Positions 1 to 9,527 are shown, counted from the first letter of the stretch. The stretch: 64,000 bases of DNA from Micromonospora sp. WMMD1102 (GCF_029626265.1 NZ_JARUBN010000001.1:1364001-1428000); one strand, 5' to 3'. Program-made: numbers and translations. The notes: generated by a model not told the origin, from the letters alone.

Positions 1-1130
1 CCGACGAGGCGTTGGCGCGTACCCCGGAGCAGTTGCCGGCGCTGGCCCGGGCCGGCGTGGTGGACGCCGGTGGGCGCGGGCTCTGCGTCCTGCTGGACGC
101 GCTGGTCGAGGTGGTCACCGGCGCCGCCCCGGACCGGCCCGGCGCCACTCCCGCACCGCCGCGCCGGCCGCTGGCGGCGGCCCGGGAGACCGGCTCGTCC
201 GAGTACGCCTACGAGGTGCAGTTCCTGCTCGACGCCGACCTCGCGGCGGTACGCCGGCTGCGCGCCGAACTGGCCCGGCTGGGCGACTCGCTGGTGGTGG
301 TCGGGGACGAGGCGGACCCGTCCGGCAGGTCGACCTGGAACGTGCACGTGCACGTCAACGACGTCGGTGCGGCGATCGAGGCCGGTGTGCTGGCCGGCCG
401 GCCGTACCAGATCACGGTCACCCGGTTCGAGGACCATCTCCCCGGGGCAACCCCGGCGGAGCCGGCCGGGGCGGAAGCGCCGGAGCGTGCGGCGGTGGTG
501 GTGGCGTCCGGGCCCGGCCTGGCGGCGATCTTCGAGGCGGAGGGCGCGACCGTACTGGACGGCAACCCGTCGGCCGGCGAGCTGCTCGCGGCGGTCCGGT
601 CCACCGGCGCGTCCCGGGTGGTGGTGCTGCCGAACGACCCGAACACCCAGGCGGTGGCCCGGATCGCGGCCGAGGAGGCGCAGCGGCTCGGGATCTCGGT
701 CAGCGTGGTGCCGACCCGCTCCCCGGTGCAGGCGCTGGCCGCGCTCGCCGTCCGGGACCCGGCCCGCCGGTTCGCCGACGACGTGATCGCGATGGCCGAG
801 GCGGCCGGCGCATGCCGGTACGCCGAGGTCTGCCACGCCGGCCGGGAGGCGCTGACCGTCGCCGGCCGCTGCCAGCCGGGCGACGTGCTGGGGCTGGTGG
901 ACGGCGAGGTGCACCTGATCGGCGGCGACCTGGTGCAGACCTGCGCCGCGCTGCTCGACCGGATGCTCGGCGGCGGCGGCGAACTGGTCACCCTGCTGCT
1001 CGGCGCCGACGCCCCGGACGAGCTGGCCGAGGTGCTCCGGGCCCACATCGCCCGCCGCTGGCCCTTCGTCGAGGTGCACCACTACTCGGGCGGGCAGCCG
1101 TTCTATCCCCTGCTGGTGGGCGTCGAGTGA
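1..1130 (+). CDS. DAK2/DegV-type kinase-like protein (FakA/YloV family), 5' end outside window
   Basis: This is the C-terminal part of a DhaL/DAK2-domain protein. The reading frame is open from the first bases, so the true start lies upstream. The first residues carry the end of the DhaL domain (GVVDAGGRGL). Next come a variable linker, an EVQFLLDAD-type middle domain, and a DegV-like C-terminal domain that includes VVVLPNDPNTQAVA and ends near HHYSGGQPFYPLLVGVE. In Firmicutes the family phosphorylates fatty acids together with FakB; the actinobacterial substrate is less certain. The gene lies directly upstream of recG, the usual actinobacterial neighbour, with a 50-bp gap that suggests co-transcription. 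The family assignment is firm; the biochemical role is inferred. Confidence 0.82.
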   Translation, partial: DEALARTPEQLPALARAGVVDAGGRGLCVLLDALVEVVTGAAPDRPGATPAPPRRPLAAARETGSSEYAYEVQFLLDADLAAVRRLRAELARLGDSLVVVGDEADPSGRSTWNVHVHVNDVGAAIEAGVLAGRPYQITVTRFEDHLPGATPAEPAGAEAPERAAVVVASGPGLAAIFEAEGATVLDGNPSAGELLAAVRSTGASRVVVLPNDPNTQAVARIAAEEAQRLGISVSVVPTRSPVQALAALAVRDPARRFADDVIAMAEAAGACRYAEVCHAGREALTVAGRCQPGDVLGLVDGEVHLIGGDLVQTCAALLDRMLGGGGELVTLLLGADAPDELAEVLRAHIARRWPFVEVHHYSGGQPFYPLLVGVE

Positions 1131-1180
1131 CCCCGCCGGGGAAAGCGGGTGACTCCGATGACAGCGCTCGTGGAGGGCCG

Positions 1181-3457
1181 ATGACAGCGAACGAACCGAC
1201 CTCGGCCGCGACGGCGGCGACGCCGGTCGGGCTGGAGACGCCGCTGCGCAAGCTGGTCGGGGAGAAGACGGCGAAGGCGCTGGCCGGCCACCTCGGGCTG
1301 GAGACGGCCGGCGACCTGCTCTACCACTTCCCCCGCCGCTACGACGAGCGGGGCGAGCACACCGACATCCGTTCCCTGGAGGTCGGCGAGCAGGTCACCG
1401 TGCTCGGCCAGGTGCAGCGGACGGCGGTCCGGCCGATGCGCCAGCGCCGGGGAAACCTGCTGGAGGTGACCGTCGGGGACGGCTCCGGCGGCGTACTCAC
1501 GCTCACCTTCTTCGGCAACCAGGTGTGGCGGGAGCGGGACCTCAGGCCCGGCCGGTGGGGGATGTTCGCCGGCAAGGTCACCGAGTTCCGGGGCAAACGG
1601 CAGCTCAACGGCCCGGAGTACGTCCTGCTCGGTGACGGCAGCGGTGGCGGCGACGGCAGCGGTGGCAGCGGCCACGGTGGCCAGCCGGGCGGCGGCGGTG
1701 AGCTGGGCGAGGAGATCGAGGAGTTCGCCGGGGCGCTGATCCCGGTCTACCCGGCCGCCGCGGCGGTGCCGACCTGGGTGATCGCCCGCTGTGTCCGGGT
1801 GGTCCTGGACACGGTCGCGCCGCCGGACGACCCGCTGCCGGGGACGCTGCGGGCCACCCGCAACCTGGTCGGGCTGGCCACCGCACTGCGCGAGATCCAC
1901 CGGCCGGCGAGCAAGGAGGAACTGTACCGGGCCCGGCACCGGTTGAAGTGGGACGAGGCGTTCGCCCTGCAACTGACCCTGGTGCAGCGCAAGTACCGGG
2001 CGGCGGCCTGGCCGGCCCGGCCCCGGCCGCACCGCGAGGGCGGGCTGCTCACCGCGTTCGACGGGCGGCTGCCGTACGAGCTGACCGACGGGCAGCGCCG
2101 GGTCGGCGAGGAGGTCGCGGCCGACCTGGGTACCGCGCACCCGATGCACCGGCTGCTCCAGGGCGAGGTCGGCTCCGGCAAGACCGTCTGCGCGCTGCGC
2201 GCGATGCTCCAGGTGGTCGACGCGGGCGGCCAGGCGGCGCTGCTGGCCCCGACCGAGGTACTCGCCGCACAGCACTACCGGGGCATGCTCGACCTGCTCG
2301 GCCCGCTCGGCCGGGCCGGCGAGCTGGACGGCGACCCGGAGGGCACCCGGCTGGCCCTGGTCACCGGCTCGCTCGGCGCGGCGGCCCGGCGCAGGGCACT
2401 GGAGACCGTCGCGGCCGGGGAGGCCGGCATCGTCGTCGGCACCCACGCCCTGCTCTACGAGGGAGTCGACTTCGCCGACCTCGGGCTGGTGGTGGTGGAC
2501 GAGCAGCACCGGTTCGGGGTCGAGCAGCGGGACGCGCTGCGGGCCAAGGCCGAGCAGCCGCCGCACGTGCTGGTGATGACCGCGACGCCGATCCCGCGCA
2601 CCGTGGCGATGACCGTCTACGGCGACCTGGAGATCTCCACCCTCTCCCAGTTGCCGCGCGGCCGGTCGCCGATCGCCTCGCACGTCGTACCGGCGGCGGA
2701 GAAGCCGGCGTACCTGGACCGGGCCTGGCGACGGCTGCGCGAGGAGGTGGCCGCCGGGCACCAGGCGTACGTGGTCTGCCCGCGGATCGGCGACCAGGCG
2801 GCGACCGCCGAGGAGGTCGGCGCGGTCGGCGAGGACGGTCGGCGCCCCCCGCTGGCGGTGGCCGAGGTGGCACCGCTGCTCGCCGAGGGTCCACTGCACG
2901 GCCTGCGGATCGGCGTACTGCACGGGCGGTTGCCGGCCGACGAGAAGGACTCGGTGATGCGGACCTTCGCGGCCGGCGAGCTGGACGTGCTGGTGGCGAC
3001 CACTGTGATCGAGGTCGGTGTCGACGTACCGAACGCGACCGTGATGGTCGTGCTCGACGCGGACCGGTTCGGCGTCTCCCAACTGCACCAGTTGCGCGGC
3101 CGGGTCGGCCGGGGTTCGGCCGCCGGTCTCTGCCTGCTGGTCACCGAGGCCGTCGAGGGTACGCCGGCTCGGGAGCGGCTGGACGCGGTCGCCTCCACCA
3201 CCGACGGTTTCCGGCTGGCCGAACTCGACCTGGAACAGCGGCGCGAAGGCGACGTACTCGGTGCCACCCAGTCGGGGCGACGCTCGCACCTGCGGCTGTT
3301 GTCGCTGCTGCGCGACACGGAGCTGATCCGGGACGCCCGGGTCGAGGCGATCGCCCTGGTGGAGGAGGACCCGGAGCTGGACCGGCATCCGGCACTGGCC
3401 GCCTCGGTGGCGGCCCTGGTGGACGAGGAACGCGCCGAGTACCTGGAAAAGGGCTGA
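1181..3457 (+). CDS. recG: ATP-dependent DNA helicase RecG
   Basis: RecG is a superfamily 2 helicase that regresses stalled replication forks and branch-migrates Holliday junctions. The 758-residue product has the N-terminal wedge/OB domain, Walker A GEVGSGKT, the DEQHRFGVEQR helicase motif, MTATPIPRT, and the C-terminal QLRGRVGRG motif. The ATG at 1181 is chosen because a GGAGGG Shine-Dalgarno lies 3-9 bases upstream and the following residues begin family homology; the frame is open further upstream. A Gly/Ser/Asp-rich insert at about residues 150-180 interrupts the OB region and looks like a flexible loop. A strong hairpin follows the gene. Confidence 0.96.
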   Translation: MTANEPTSAATAATPVGLETPLRKLVGEKTAKALAGHLGLETAGDLLYHFPRRYDERGEHTDIRSLEVGEQVTVLGQVQRTAVRPMRQRRGNLLEVTVGDGSGGVLTLTFFGNQVWRERDLRPGRWGMFAGKVTEFRGKRQLNGPEYVLLGDGSGGGDGSGGSGHGGQPGGGGELGEEIEEFAGALIPVYPAAAAVPTWVIARCVRVVLDTVAPPDDPLPGTLRATRNLVGLATALREIHRPASKEELYRARHRLKWDEAFALQLTLVQRKYRAAAWPARPRPHREGGLLTAFDGRLPYELTDGQRRVGEEVAADLGTAHPMHRLLQGEVGSGKTVCALRAMLQVVDAGGQAALLAPTEVLAAQHYRGMLDLLGPLGRAGELDGDPEGTRLALVTGSLGAAARRRALETVAAGEAGIVVGTHALLYEGVDFADLGLVVVDEQHRFGVEQRDALRAKAEQPPHVLVMTATPIPRTVAMTVYGDLEISTLSQLPRGRSPIASHVVPAAEKPAYLDRAWRRLREEVAAGHQAYVVCPRIGDQAATAEEVGAVGEDGRRPPLAVAEVAPLLAEGPLHGLRIGVLHGRLPADEKDSVMRTFAAGELDVLVATTVIEVGVDVPNATVMVVLDADRFGVSQLHQLRGRVGRGSAAGLCLLVTEAVEGTPARERLDAVASTTDGFRLAELDLEQRREGDVLGATQSGRRSHLRLLSLLRDTELIRDARVEAIALVEEDPELDRHPALAASVAALVDEERAEYLEKG

Positions 3458-3492
3458 CCCGGAAGCCGACCGGGTCCGGTGATCTGAAACGC

Positions 3493-3530
3493 CGAGGGCG
3501 CGCCGACCGTTTCCGGTCGACGCGCCCTCG
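3493..3530. terminator. Bidirectional hairpin between recG and the convergent surface-protein gene
   Basis: A 17-bp stem with one mismatch and a TTTC loop lies 36 bases after the recG stop and 46 bases from the stop of the opposing gene. It has no U-tract, as is usual in high-GC actinobacteria. It could end transcription from both sides. Confidence 0.8.
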
Positions 3531-3575
3531 CTGTCACTCAGTCGTGTGCTGAACTGCCTGGTCGCGGTTTCGCGC

Positions 3576-5132
3576 TCAGGCGGTGAAGGTCACCCGACGG
3601 CGGCGGGCCATGATGAACAGGAACACGCCGAGTCCGAGCAGGGCCAGGGCGCCCGCGGCGATGCCGCCAGCGGCCGCACCCGTCACCGGCAGGCCGGGCT
3701 CCTCGCCACCGCCACCGCCACCGCAGTTGGCCGGCTTCTCGAAGGTCGCCTCCAGCGGCTCCAGGTCGAGCTCGGGGAAGACGATCGTCGCGGTGGTGGC
3801 GTCGCCCGCCTCGAAGGTCACGACGACCGGCTCCTTGTTGCCCGCGGGCACCGACACGGTCTTGGTCTCACCCGCGTAGGTCACCTCGGCCTTGAGCGGG
3901 GTGTTGCCCTCCGGGTTCAGCACCCCGACGGCGTAGGTCTCGCAGTCGGCGTGGACCAGGACCTCCGGCAGCTCGCAGTCCTCCGGACGCTGCCAGCCGC
4001 CCTTCTTGGTCTCGAAGCCGTCGGCGGTGACGACGATCTCGGCGGCGTGCTCGGCCGGCACCTCGACGGTGTCACCCGCGCCGGCCTCGACCTTGACCTT
4101 CTTGACCCACTCACCGGCGGTGATGGTGAACTCGACCGGGTACTTGCTGGTCTTTCCGTCGTTGCTCAGCTTGACCGCGACGCTGCCGTCACAGCTCGAC
4201 ACGAAGTCGGCGGCGGGCTGCTGGCAGGCCTTGGTGCCGCCGTTGTACCAACCGGCCGGACCCTTGGACCGGTTGCCGGGCGCACCCGGGCTGCCGAGCT
4301 TCTTGTTGCCGTAGCGCGCGCCGCCCTCGACGATCTCCTTGATGATCTCGGACTCGTCGCCCCAGATCAGGTCGACCTGGGTGTTGCAGTCCGGCACCTC
4401 GACCTGAAGATCGATCTTCGTGGTGCCGGCCTTGATGACGTCGGTGTCCTGCGCGAAGAGGTACTGCGGTACGTCGAACTGCGGGCGCGGGGCGAAGTAG
4501 GAGACCAGGGTGAAGGGCTGCGATCCCTCACCGCAGAGCGGCAGGTTGCCCTCCAGCTCGACCGTGGCCTTGCCGCCAGGACCGTCGAACGTGTGCTTGA
4601 ACTGGGCCTTGGCCGCGTCCACACAGACCGGCGGCTGCTCGCCACAGGTCTTGTTGCCGAGGTTGACCTTGCCGTCCTGACTGTCGTTGGTGGTCAGCTC
4701 CAGGACGGTCTTGCCGTCCTTGCTCCACTTCATCGACATCCGCATCTTGGCGAAGCCGGTCGTGGTGCCGGGAACCTTCTGCTCGACGGTGATCGAGTCG
4801 CCGTCCTTGCCCTTCTTCCGCAGCACCGGCTGCGCGGTGTCGGCGTTGCCGTCCTGGCCGATCCTGGCGAGCACCTTGCCCTCGGCGGTCGTCACGTCCG
4901 TGTCGGGGGTGCTCGTGATGCCGAGGATGGTGGCGGTCTTGTCCCGCTCGCTGTGCGAGATGGTCCAGGTGATGACCTTTTCGTTGGACCCCGGCGGGCA
5001 CACCACCGTGCCCTTGATCTCAGGATGATGGGCGCTCGCTGGGGCGGCCACGGACAGTGCCGCGCCGAGGCCGATGACCACGGCCCCGATGATGGCGAGC
5101 GGCCGCCGGAGCGGCAGCTTAGGACGGATCAC
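3576..5132 (-). CDS. LPXTG (LPVTG) sortase-anchored cell-surface protein
   Basis: This 518-residue product is exported and cell-wall linked. A cleavable signal peptide (RRPLAIIGAVVIGLG, AxA site at about residue 34) comes first. Long Cys-containing beta-rich segments follow, in which at least two Ig-like modules resemble each other (CDGSVAVKLSNDG and CETYAVGVLNPEG). The C-terminus has a Gly/Glu-rich spacer, LPVTG at residues 481-485, a hydrophobic helix and an RRRR tail. The GTG at 5132 has AGGAG five bases upstream. No sortase gene is present in the window, so anchoring must rely on a sortase encoded elsewhere. The ligand or function is unknown; an adhesin or envelope structural role is possible. 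A long open frame on the opposite strand is a shadow. Confidence 0.88.
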   Translation of the reverse strand: MIRPKLPLRRPLAIIGAVVIGLGAALSVAAPASAHHPEIKGTVVCPPGSNEKVITWTISHSERDKTATILGITSTPDTDVTTAEGKVLARIGQDGNADTAQPVLRKKGKDGDSITVEQKVPGTTTGFAKMRMSMKWSKDGKTVLELTTNDSQDGKVNLGNKTCGEQPPVCVDAAKAQFKHTFDGPGGKATVELEGNLPLCGEGSQPFTLVSYFAPRPQFDVPQYLFAQDTDVIKAGTTKIDLQVEVPDCNTQVDLIWGDESEIIKEIVEGGARYGNKKLGSPGAPGNRSKGPAGWYNGGTKACQQPAADFVSSCDGSVAVKLSNDGKTSKYPVEFTITAGEWVKKVKVEAGAGDTVEVPAEHAAEIVVTADGFETKKGGWQRPEDCELPEVLVHADCETYAVGVLNPEGNTPLKAEVTYAGETKTVSVPAGNKEPVVVTFEAGDATTATIVFPELDLEPLEATFEKPANCGGGGGGEEPGLPVTGAAAGGIAAGALALLGLGVFLFIMARRRRVTFTA

Positions 5133-5646
5133 GCGTGCTCCTGGGAGATGAGGGCGTCAGGGTACGACGTGGGGTGACGAACAGGGGCGCCGTTGGGGGT
5201 GGCGCTCGACCTGCGAGAACTGCCTCCCCGACGTCGTAGGCCGGCAGGACGCAGCCGGCACAGCGCACGACCTTAGCGATTGCGGTGGTACAGGAACACC
5301 CTTCAGGGTCCTCTAACGATGATGTTGTGAATTTGAGATGATTGATGTACGAGGGGTAGTGAAGCTATCTCCCTCGGTGCGCACGGCGTGCCCGTTCGTC
5401 CGGTGCCGATGATCGGAAAGCCGCTGTCGATGATCGGTCAGCTGTCGCCGCCCGGCTGAAGGGTGTCGCCGCGCGCCCGAAGGTTTTCGTGGCCGCCACG
5501 TGGTGACCCGGCACGGTTGCCGGGTGGTGGACCAGCGCGGTTGCCACGTGGTGGACCGGCACGGTTGCCGTCTGGTGAACCGGCGCGGGCGGCGGGTCGC
5601 GTAGCGTCGCTGTCATGCGGGAGACGTCCATGCCGGGGGTGCCGGG
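5133..5646. other. 514-bp intergenic region between divergent surface-protein gene and rsmD
   Basis: No gene is supported here. The first half includes an unusually AT-rich patch at about 5318-5362, a plausible promoter region for the minus-strand surface protein. The second half holds a four-unit 24-bp tandem array (5497-5592). Open frames run through the array on both strands, but they have period-8 low-complexity translations and no ribosome site, so they are not called. Confidence 0.6.
5497..5592. repeat. 24-bp tandem repeat, four units
   Basis: Units at 5497-5520, 5521-5544, 5545-5568 and 5569-5592 share the core TGGTGxACCxGCxCGGTTGC. The first three are close copies and the fourth is degenerate at its end. 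The array ends 54 bp before the rsmD start. Confidence 0.85.
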
Positions 5647-6228
5647 ATGACCCGGATCGTGGCGGGAGTGCTCGGTGGTCGCCGGATCGCCGCGCCGCCC
5701 GGTGGGCGTACCCGGCCGACCAGTGACCGGGTCCGGGAGGCGCTGTTCAGCGCGATCGAGGCGAGCACCGAACTGGCCGGTGCCCGCTTCCTCGACCTCT
5801 ACGCCGGATCCGGGGCGGTCGGGCTGGAGGCGCTGTCCCGGGGAGCCGCCCACGTGCTGCTTGTCGAGTCCGACGCCAGGGCCGCCCGGACCATCCGGGA
5901 GAACCTCGCCGCGCTGCGCCCGAGCCGGGACGGCCCGACCGACGGCACCGCCCGGCTGGTCACCGGCAGGGTGGCCCAGGTGCTCGGCACCCCGCCCGAG
6001 GGTGGGCCGTACGACGTGGTCTTCGCCGACCCGCCGTACGCCGTACCCGATGCGGAGCTGGCGGTGGTCCAGGCCGCGCTGCGCGACCAGGGCTGGCTGG
6101 CCCCGGACGCCCTGCTGGTGATCGAGCGGTCCAGTCGGACTCCGGCGGTGGACTGGGTGCAGGGGATCACTGCGCAGCGCAGCCGCCGGTACGGCGAGAC
6201 CACTCTTTGGTACGGTCGCCGATCGTGA
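5647..6228 (+). CDS. rsmD: 16S rRNA (guanine966-N2)-methyltransferase RsmD
   Basis: This SAM-dependent enzyme methylates G966 of 16S rRNA in the small subunit. The 193-residue protein begins MTRIVAGVLGGRRI, has the SAM loop LDLYAGSGAVGLEALSRGA, and carries the catalytic DPPY motif (VFADPPYAVPD). The ATG follows a G-rich Shine-Dalgarno-like stretch. The stop codon overlaps the coaD GTG start by four bases, the classic rsmD-coaD coupling, so the two are probably translated together. Confidence 0.95.
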   Translation: MTRIVAGVLGGRRIAAPPGGRTRPTSDRVREALFSAIEASTELAGARFLDLYAGSGAVGLEALSRGAAHVLLVESDARAARTIRENLAALRPSRDGPTDGTARLVTGRVAQVLGTPPEGGPYDVVFADPPYAVPDAELAVVQAALRDQGWLAPDALLVIERSSRTPAVDWVQGITAQRSRRYGETTLWYGRRS

Positions 6229-6710
6229 GACGTGCGGTCTGTCCCGGCTCCTTCGATCCGGTCACCAACGGTCACCTCGACATCATCGGCCGGGCGAGCC
6301 GGCTCTTCGACGAGGTGATCGTCGGCGTGCTGATCAACGAGTCCAAGCGCGGGCTGTTCACCGTCGACGAGCGGATCGACATGCTCCGCGAGGTGACCGG
6401 CTCCTACGGCAACGTCCGGGTGGAGGCGTTCCAGGGCCTGCTCGTCGACTTCTGCCGGGCCCAGCAGGCCGGCGTCGTGGTGCGCGGGCTGCGTGCGGTC
6501 AGCGACTTCGACTACGAGTTGCAGATGGCCCAGATGAACATCGGGCTGGCCGGCGTCGAGACCCTCTTCATGCCCACCAGCCCGCTGCACTCGTTCCTCT
6601 CGTCGAGCCTGGTCAAGGACGTGGCGAAGTGGGGCGGCGACGTCTCGCCGCACGTGCCGGACGTGGTCCGCGAGCGGCTGCGCGAGCGACTCGTCCGTCC
6701 CGGCTCCTGA
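6225..6710 (+). CDS. coaD: Phosphopantetheine adenylyltransferase
   Basis: CoaD transfers AMP to 4'-phosphopantetheine, the penultimate step of coenzyme A synthesis. The 161-residue length is typical. PGSFDPVTNGH carries the (T/H)xGH nucleotidyl-transfer motif, and the SSSLVKDVA segment matches the second ATP-binding motif. The GTG at 6225 is preferred because it overlaps the rsmD stop (GTGA) and gives the usual short N-terminus; an upstream in-frame start at 6207 would add six residues inside rsmD. Confidence 0.95.
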   Translation: MRRAVCPGSFDPVTNGHLDIIGRASRLFDEVIVGVLINESKRGLFTVDERIDMLREVTGSYGNVRVEAFQGLLVDFCRAQQAGVVVRGLRAVSDFDYELQMAQMNIGLAGVETLFMPTSPLHSFLSSSLVKDVAKWGGDVSPHVPDVVRERLRERLVRPGS

Positions 6711-6973
6711 CCGCACCCACCCGGCCGCCCCGTCGAGTGGCGACCCGCGGCCACCGCGCCGCGGGACATCGCCCGGCCACCGCGCCGCAGGACGCGGCCG
6801 CCGGAGCCGGGGGCGGCCGGCGCCGCGGTCCAGCTCCGGACCCCCGGCGACGCGCCGGTCCCGGGTCGATCAGCGGCCGGGTACGGACCGCACCGCATCA
6901 TTGGTTGAGCAGTAATCCGGTCCGACACCCCATCATGTATGTCGACCGAAGCAACGACGGGAGTGAGGTACCG

Positions 6974-7471
6974 GTGGACCCGCTCGATCGCATAGACGAG
7001 ATCATCGGCATTGTGGAGACGGCGCGATCCGTCCCGATGTCCCGCAACAACGCCATGGTCGACCGCGCCGAGATGATCGGCGCCCTCGAGGAACTGCGCG
7101 TCGAGCTGCCTGTCGAACTGCGCCGGGCGGCGGCGCTGCTCGAAGAGCGCGACAAGATCATGGACGCCGGCAAGCGCGAGGCGGACCGGATCATCAGCGA
7201 GGGCGAGGCGGAACACGCCCGGCTGGTCTCGGTGAACGAGATCACCGTCTCCGCCGAGCACGAGGGTGCCCGGATCATCGCGGAGGCCCGGGCCGAGGCA
7301 CAGCGGCTGCGCGAGGAGGTCGACGACTACGTCGACACCGCGCTGGCCAACTTCGAGCAGTTCCTGACCCGGGCGCTCGCCTCCATCGAGCGGGGGCGGG
7401 ACAAGATGCACGCGCTGCGCGAGATCGGCACCTTCGTGGGGGAGGAGAACGAGCGCCCGCTGCCGTTCTGA
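6974..7471 (+). CDS. DivIVA-like coiled-coil protein (SepIVA family)
   Basis: The product is 165 residues, highly charged and almost wholly helical: DRIDEIIGIVETARSVPMS, a conserved linker, then long Ala/Glu/Arg heptads (ISEGEAEHARLVS, AEARAEAQRLREEV). It matches the small DivIVA-domain proteins that sit after coaD in actinobacteria; the mycobacterial homologue SepIVA takes part in division and polar growth. The GTG at 6974 has GAGTGAGG just upstream. An ATG at 6935 would add 13 residues without a good ribosome site. The preceding 263 bp hold no gene. A scaffold role in septation is inferred from family membership. Confidence 0.8.
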   Translation: MDPLDRIDEIIGIVETARSVPMSRNNAMVDRAEMIGALEELRVELPVELRRAAALLEERDKIMDAGKREADRIISEGEAEHARLVSVNEITVSAEHEGARIIAEARAEAQRLREEVDDYVDTALANFEQFLTRALASIERGRDKMHALREIGTFVGEENERPLPF

Positions 7472-7683
7472 GCGCGGTGTCCGCAAACGGCGGCCCGGCC
7501 GCCGCAACCCCGCACGCCGGCGCCGCAACCCGGCACGGCTCAGCGACGGGCGGGACGCCCAGGGGTGGGTCGGGGTAGGTCGGTACCGGCCTCGGCGGGC
7601 CCGCCGGGCTCGCCCCGGTTCGACGCTAAGCCCGCTGCTCAGGTAACCTGTTTCGTCGGCCACGCACAGGCCGGAGTCTGACT

Positions 7684-8247
7684 ATGCCCAAGCATCTGCC
7701 GACCCACCTCAACCCCAGGTCGCCGCTGGTCCTCGACACGAGGGACCTGCCGCGCCGATCTGGAGTGCTGCGTGCGGTCAGTCGGACGGTGGCGGCACCG
7801 GCGGACCTCGGTGTGGAGCTGATCGGCGTGCCGGAGGGCGCGGACCTGAGTCTCGACCTGAGACTCGAGTCGGTGTCCGAGGGCGTACTCGTCTCGGGGA
7901 CCGTGACCGGTCCGATCGAGGGCGAGTGCGGCCGTTGCCTGCGCCCGATCACGGACTCGTTGACCGTCCCGATCCAGGAGCTGTACGCCTACGAGCACAG
8001 CACCACGGACGAGACGACCGACGAGGACGAGGTGGGCCGGATGCAGGGCGATCTGATCGACCTGGAGCCGGCACTGCGGGACGCGGTGGTGCTCGCACTG
8101 CCGACCAACCCGGTGTGCCGGGAGGACTGCCCAGGACTGTGCCCCGAGTGTGGGGTGCACTGGGACGAGCTGCCGGCTGAGCACAGCCACCAGCAGGTCG
8201 ACCCGCGCTGGGCGGGCCTGTCGCAACTGACCCGTCAAGAGGAGTAG
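7684..8247 (+). CDS. DUF177 (YceD-like) protein
   Basis: This 187-residue member of the DUF177/YceD family is nearly always found directly before rpmF. It has the central CGRC pair, an acidic linker ([12 protein letters not shown]), and the C-terminal Cys cluster [13 protein letters not shown], probably a zinc site. In plants and bacteria relatives have been linked to 23S rRNA accumulation; a role in rRNA or L32 assembly is likely here but not shown. A palindrome containing TAACCT (7640-7650) lies 34 bases upstream and may be the -10 region of the DUF177-rpmF-plsX-rnc-mutM operon. Confidence 0.85.
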   Translation: MPKHLPTHLNPRSPLVLDTRDLPRRSGVLRAVSRTVAAPADLGVELIGVPEGADLSLDLRLESVSEGVLVSGTVTGPIEGECGRCLRPITDSLTVPIQELYAYEHSTTDETTDEDEVGRMQGDLIDLEPALRDAVVLALPTNPVCREDCPGLCPECGVHWDELPAEHSHQQVDPRWAGLSQLTRQEE

Positions 8248-8255
8248 GAAGAACC

Positions 8256-8429
8256 GTGGCCGTCCCCAAGCGCAAGATGTCGCGCAGCAACACCCGGTCC
8301 CGCCGGGCGCAGTGGAAGACCACGGCGGTCGCGACCGTGGCCTGCCCGCAGTGCAAGTCGCCGAAGCTGCCGCACGCGGCCTGCAGCGTCTGCGGCACCT
8401 ACAACGGCCGCCAGGTCATCGAGGTCTGA
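8256..8429 (+). CDS. rpmF: Ribosomal protein bL32
   Basis: A 57-residue large-subunit protein starting [21 protein letters not shown], the canonical L32 N-terminus. It retains both CxxC pairs (CPQC, CSVC), so it is the zinc-binding (C+) form; a zinc-free paralogue, if any, would be elsewhere. The GTG start lies eight bases after the DUF177 stop, and the GGAG within the end of that gene serves as ribosome site. Confidence 0.96.
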   Translation: MAVPKRKMSRSNTRSRRAQWKTTAVATVACPQCKSPKLPHAACSVCGTYNGRQVIEV

Positions 8430-8444
8430 CCCGCTGGAACTCGA

Positions 8445-9527
8445 GTGACGCCACCGACCTCCGGTCCGGCGGCGCACCCGCCCTGGCGACTGCCCGGTGC
8501 ACCGGCTCCCGCCGACGCCGACCGACCAACTACGGCCGGCGTTCCCGTGGAGCCGGGCACCGTGCGGATCGCCGTCGACCTCCTCGGCGGGGACGATGCT
8601 CCCGCCGTCGTGGTTGACGGCGCTCTGCGGGCGCTCCGCGCCGATCCCGACCTGCGCCTTCTGCTCGTCGGCCCCGCCGAGGTGGCCGACGGGCTGATCG
8701 CCGTGCTCAGCCCGGCCGATCGGGACCGGGTAGCCGTGCGGCCGGTCCGCGACGTGGCCGCCACGAACGATGACCCCGCTGCCGTCGTCCGCACCGACAA
8801 CACCATCCAGGCCGCGGTGGCGGCGGTCGTCTCCGGCGCCGCCGACGCGGTGCTCTCGGCCGGCGCCACCGGTGCGACCGTCACCGCCGCGGTACTCGGC
8901 TTCGGCCGCTGGCCCGGCGTACGCCGTCCGGCGCTGGTCGCCACCGTGCCCGCCCTGGACGGCCCGGTCGTACTGCTCGACGTCGGCGGCTCCCTGGAGG
9001 CCCGACCGGCCACCCTGGCCCGGCACGCCGTACTCGGTGCGGCCTATGCCGCGGTCACCCACGGGGTGTCGGAGCCCCGGGTCGGGCTGCTCTCGATCGG
9101 TACCGAGCCGGGCAAGGGGGACCGGATCCGCCGGGCCGCCGACCCGGTGCTCGCCGGGCAGGCCATGCCGGCCGGTGCCGGCTACGTCGGCCTGGTCGAG
9201 GGGTACGACGTGTCGAACGGCCGCCGCGCCGACGTCGTCGTCACCGACGGGTTCACCGGGAACGTCCTGCTGAAGGGGATCGAGGGCGCGTACGCGATGG
9301 CCGGCGGCCCGCCCGAGCGCGGCGGAGCGCCCCGGGCCGCCGCCCTGCTCGGGGTGGCCGGTGCCGTGGTGGTCTGCCACGGTGCGGCCCGGGACGACGA
9401 CGTCGCCTCCGGTATCGCACTCGCCGCCCACCTGTACCGCCGCCGGACCATCCCGGCGGTGTCCGCGCTGCTCGCCGAGTTCACCGCGACCGCCGGCCGG
9501 GCCACCGACACGGAGGTGACCGCGTGA
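8445..9527 (+). CDS. plsX: Phosphate acyltransferase PlsX
   Basis: PlsX makes acyl-phosphate from acyl-ACP for phospholipid synthesis at the membrane surface. The core begins at [14 protein letters not shown], with conserved segments [21 protein letters not shown] and [16 protein letters not shown]. The 360-residue call includes a Pro/Ala-rich N-terminal extension from GTG 8445; a GTG at 8547 would give a shorter, more typical start, and neither has a clear Shine-Dalgarno. It follows rpmF by 15 bp. The stop overlaps the start of the next small frame by four bases. Confidence 0.9.
   Translation: MTPPTSGPAAHPPWRLPGAPAPADADRPTTAGVPVEPGTVRIAVDLLGGDDAPAVVVDGALRALRADPDLRLLLVGPAEVADGLIAVLSPADRDRVAVRPVRDVAATNDDPAAVVRTDNTIQAAVAAVVSGAADAVLSAGATGATVTAAVLGFGRWPGVRRPALVATVPALDGPVVLLDVGGSLEARPATLARHAVLGAAYAAVTHGVSEPRVGLLSIGTEPGKGDRIRRAADPVLAGQAMPAGAGYVGLVEGYDVSNGRRADVVVTDGFTGNVLLKGIEGAYAMAGGPPERGGAPRAAALLGVAGAVVVCHGAARDDDVASGIALAAHLYRRRTIPAVSALLAEFTATAGRATDTEVTA

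Noticed and set aside
812..1180. Upstream extension of the RecG frame
   Set aside because: It overlaps the end of the DAK2 gene in another frame, and family homology starts after the ATG at 1181 with a good ribosome site.
3546..5177. A 543-codon plus-strand frame over the LPVTG gene
   Set aside because: The minus-strand product has a signal peptide, LPVTG anchor and Shine-Dalgarno; the plus-strand product has none of these and crosses the recG-side terminator region.
5365..5853. A minus-strand frame through the 24-bp array and a plus-strand frame at 5463-5726
   Set aside because: Open only because the repeat unit is eight codons. The translations are periodic and basic or His/Pro rich and have no ribosome site; the minus frame also runs into rsmD.
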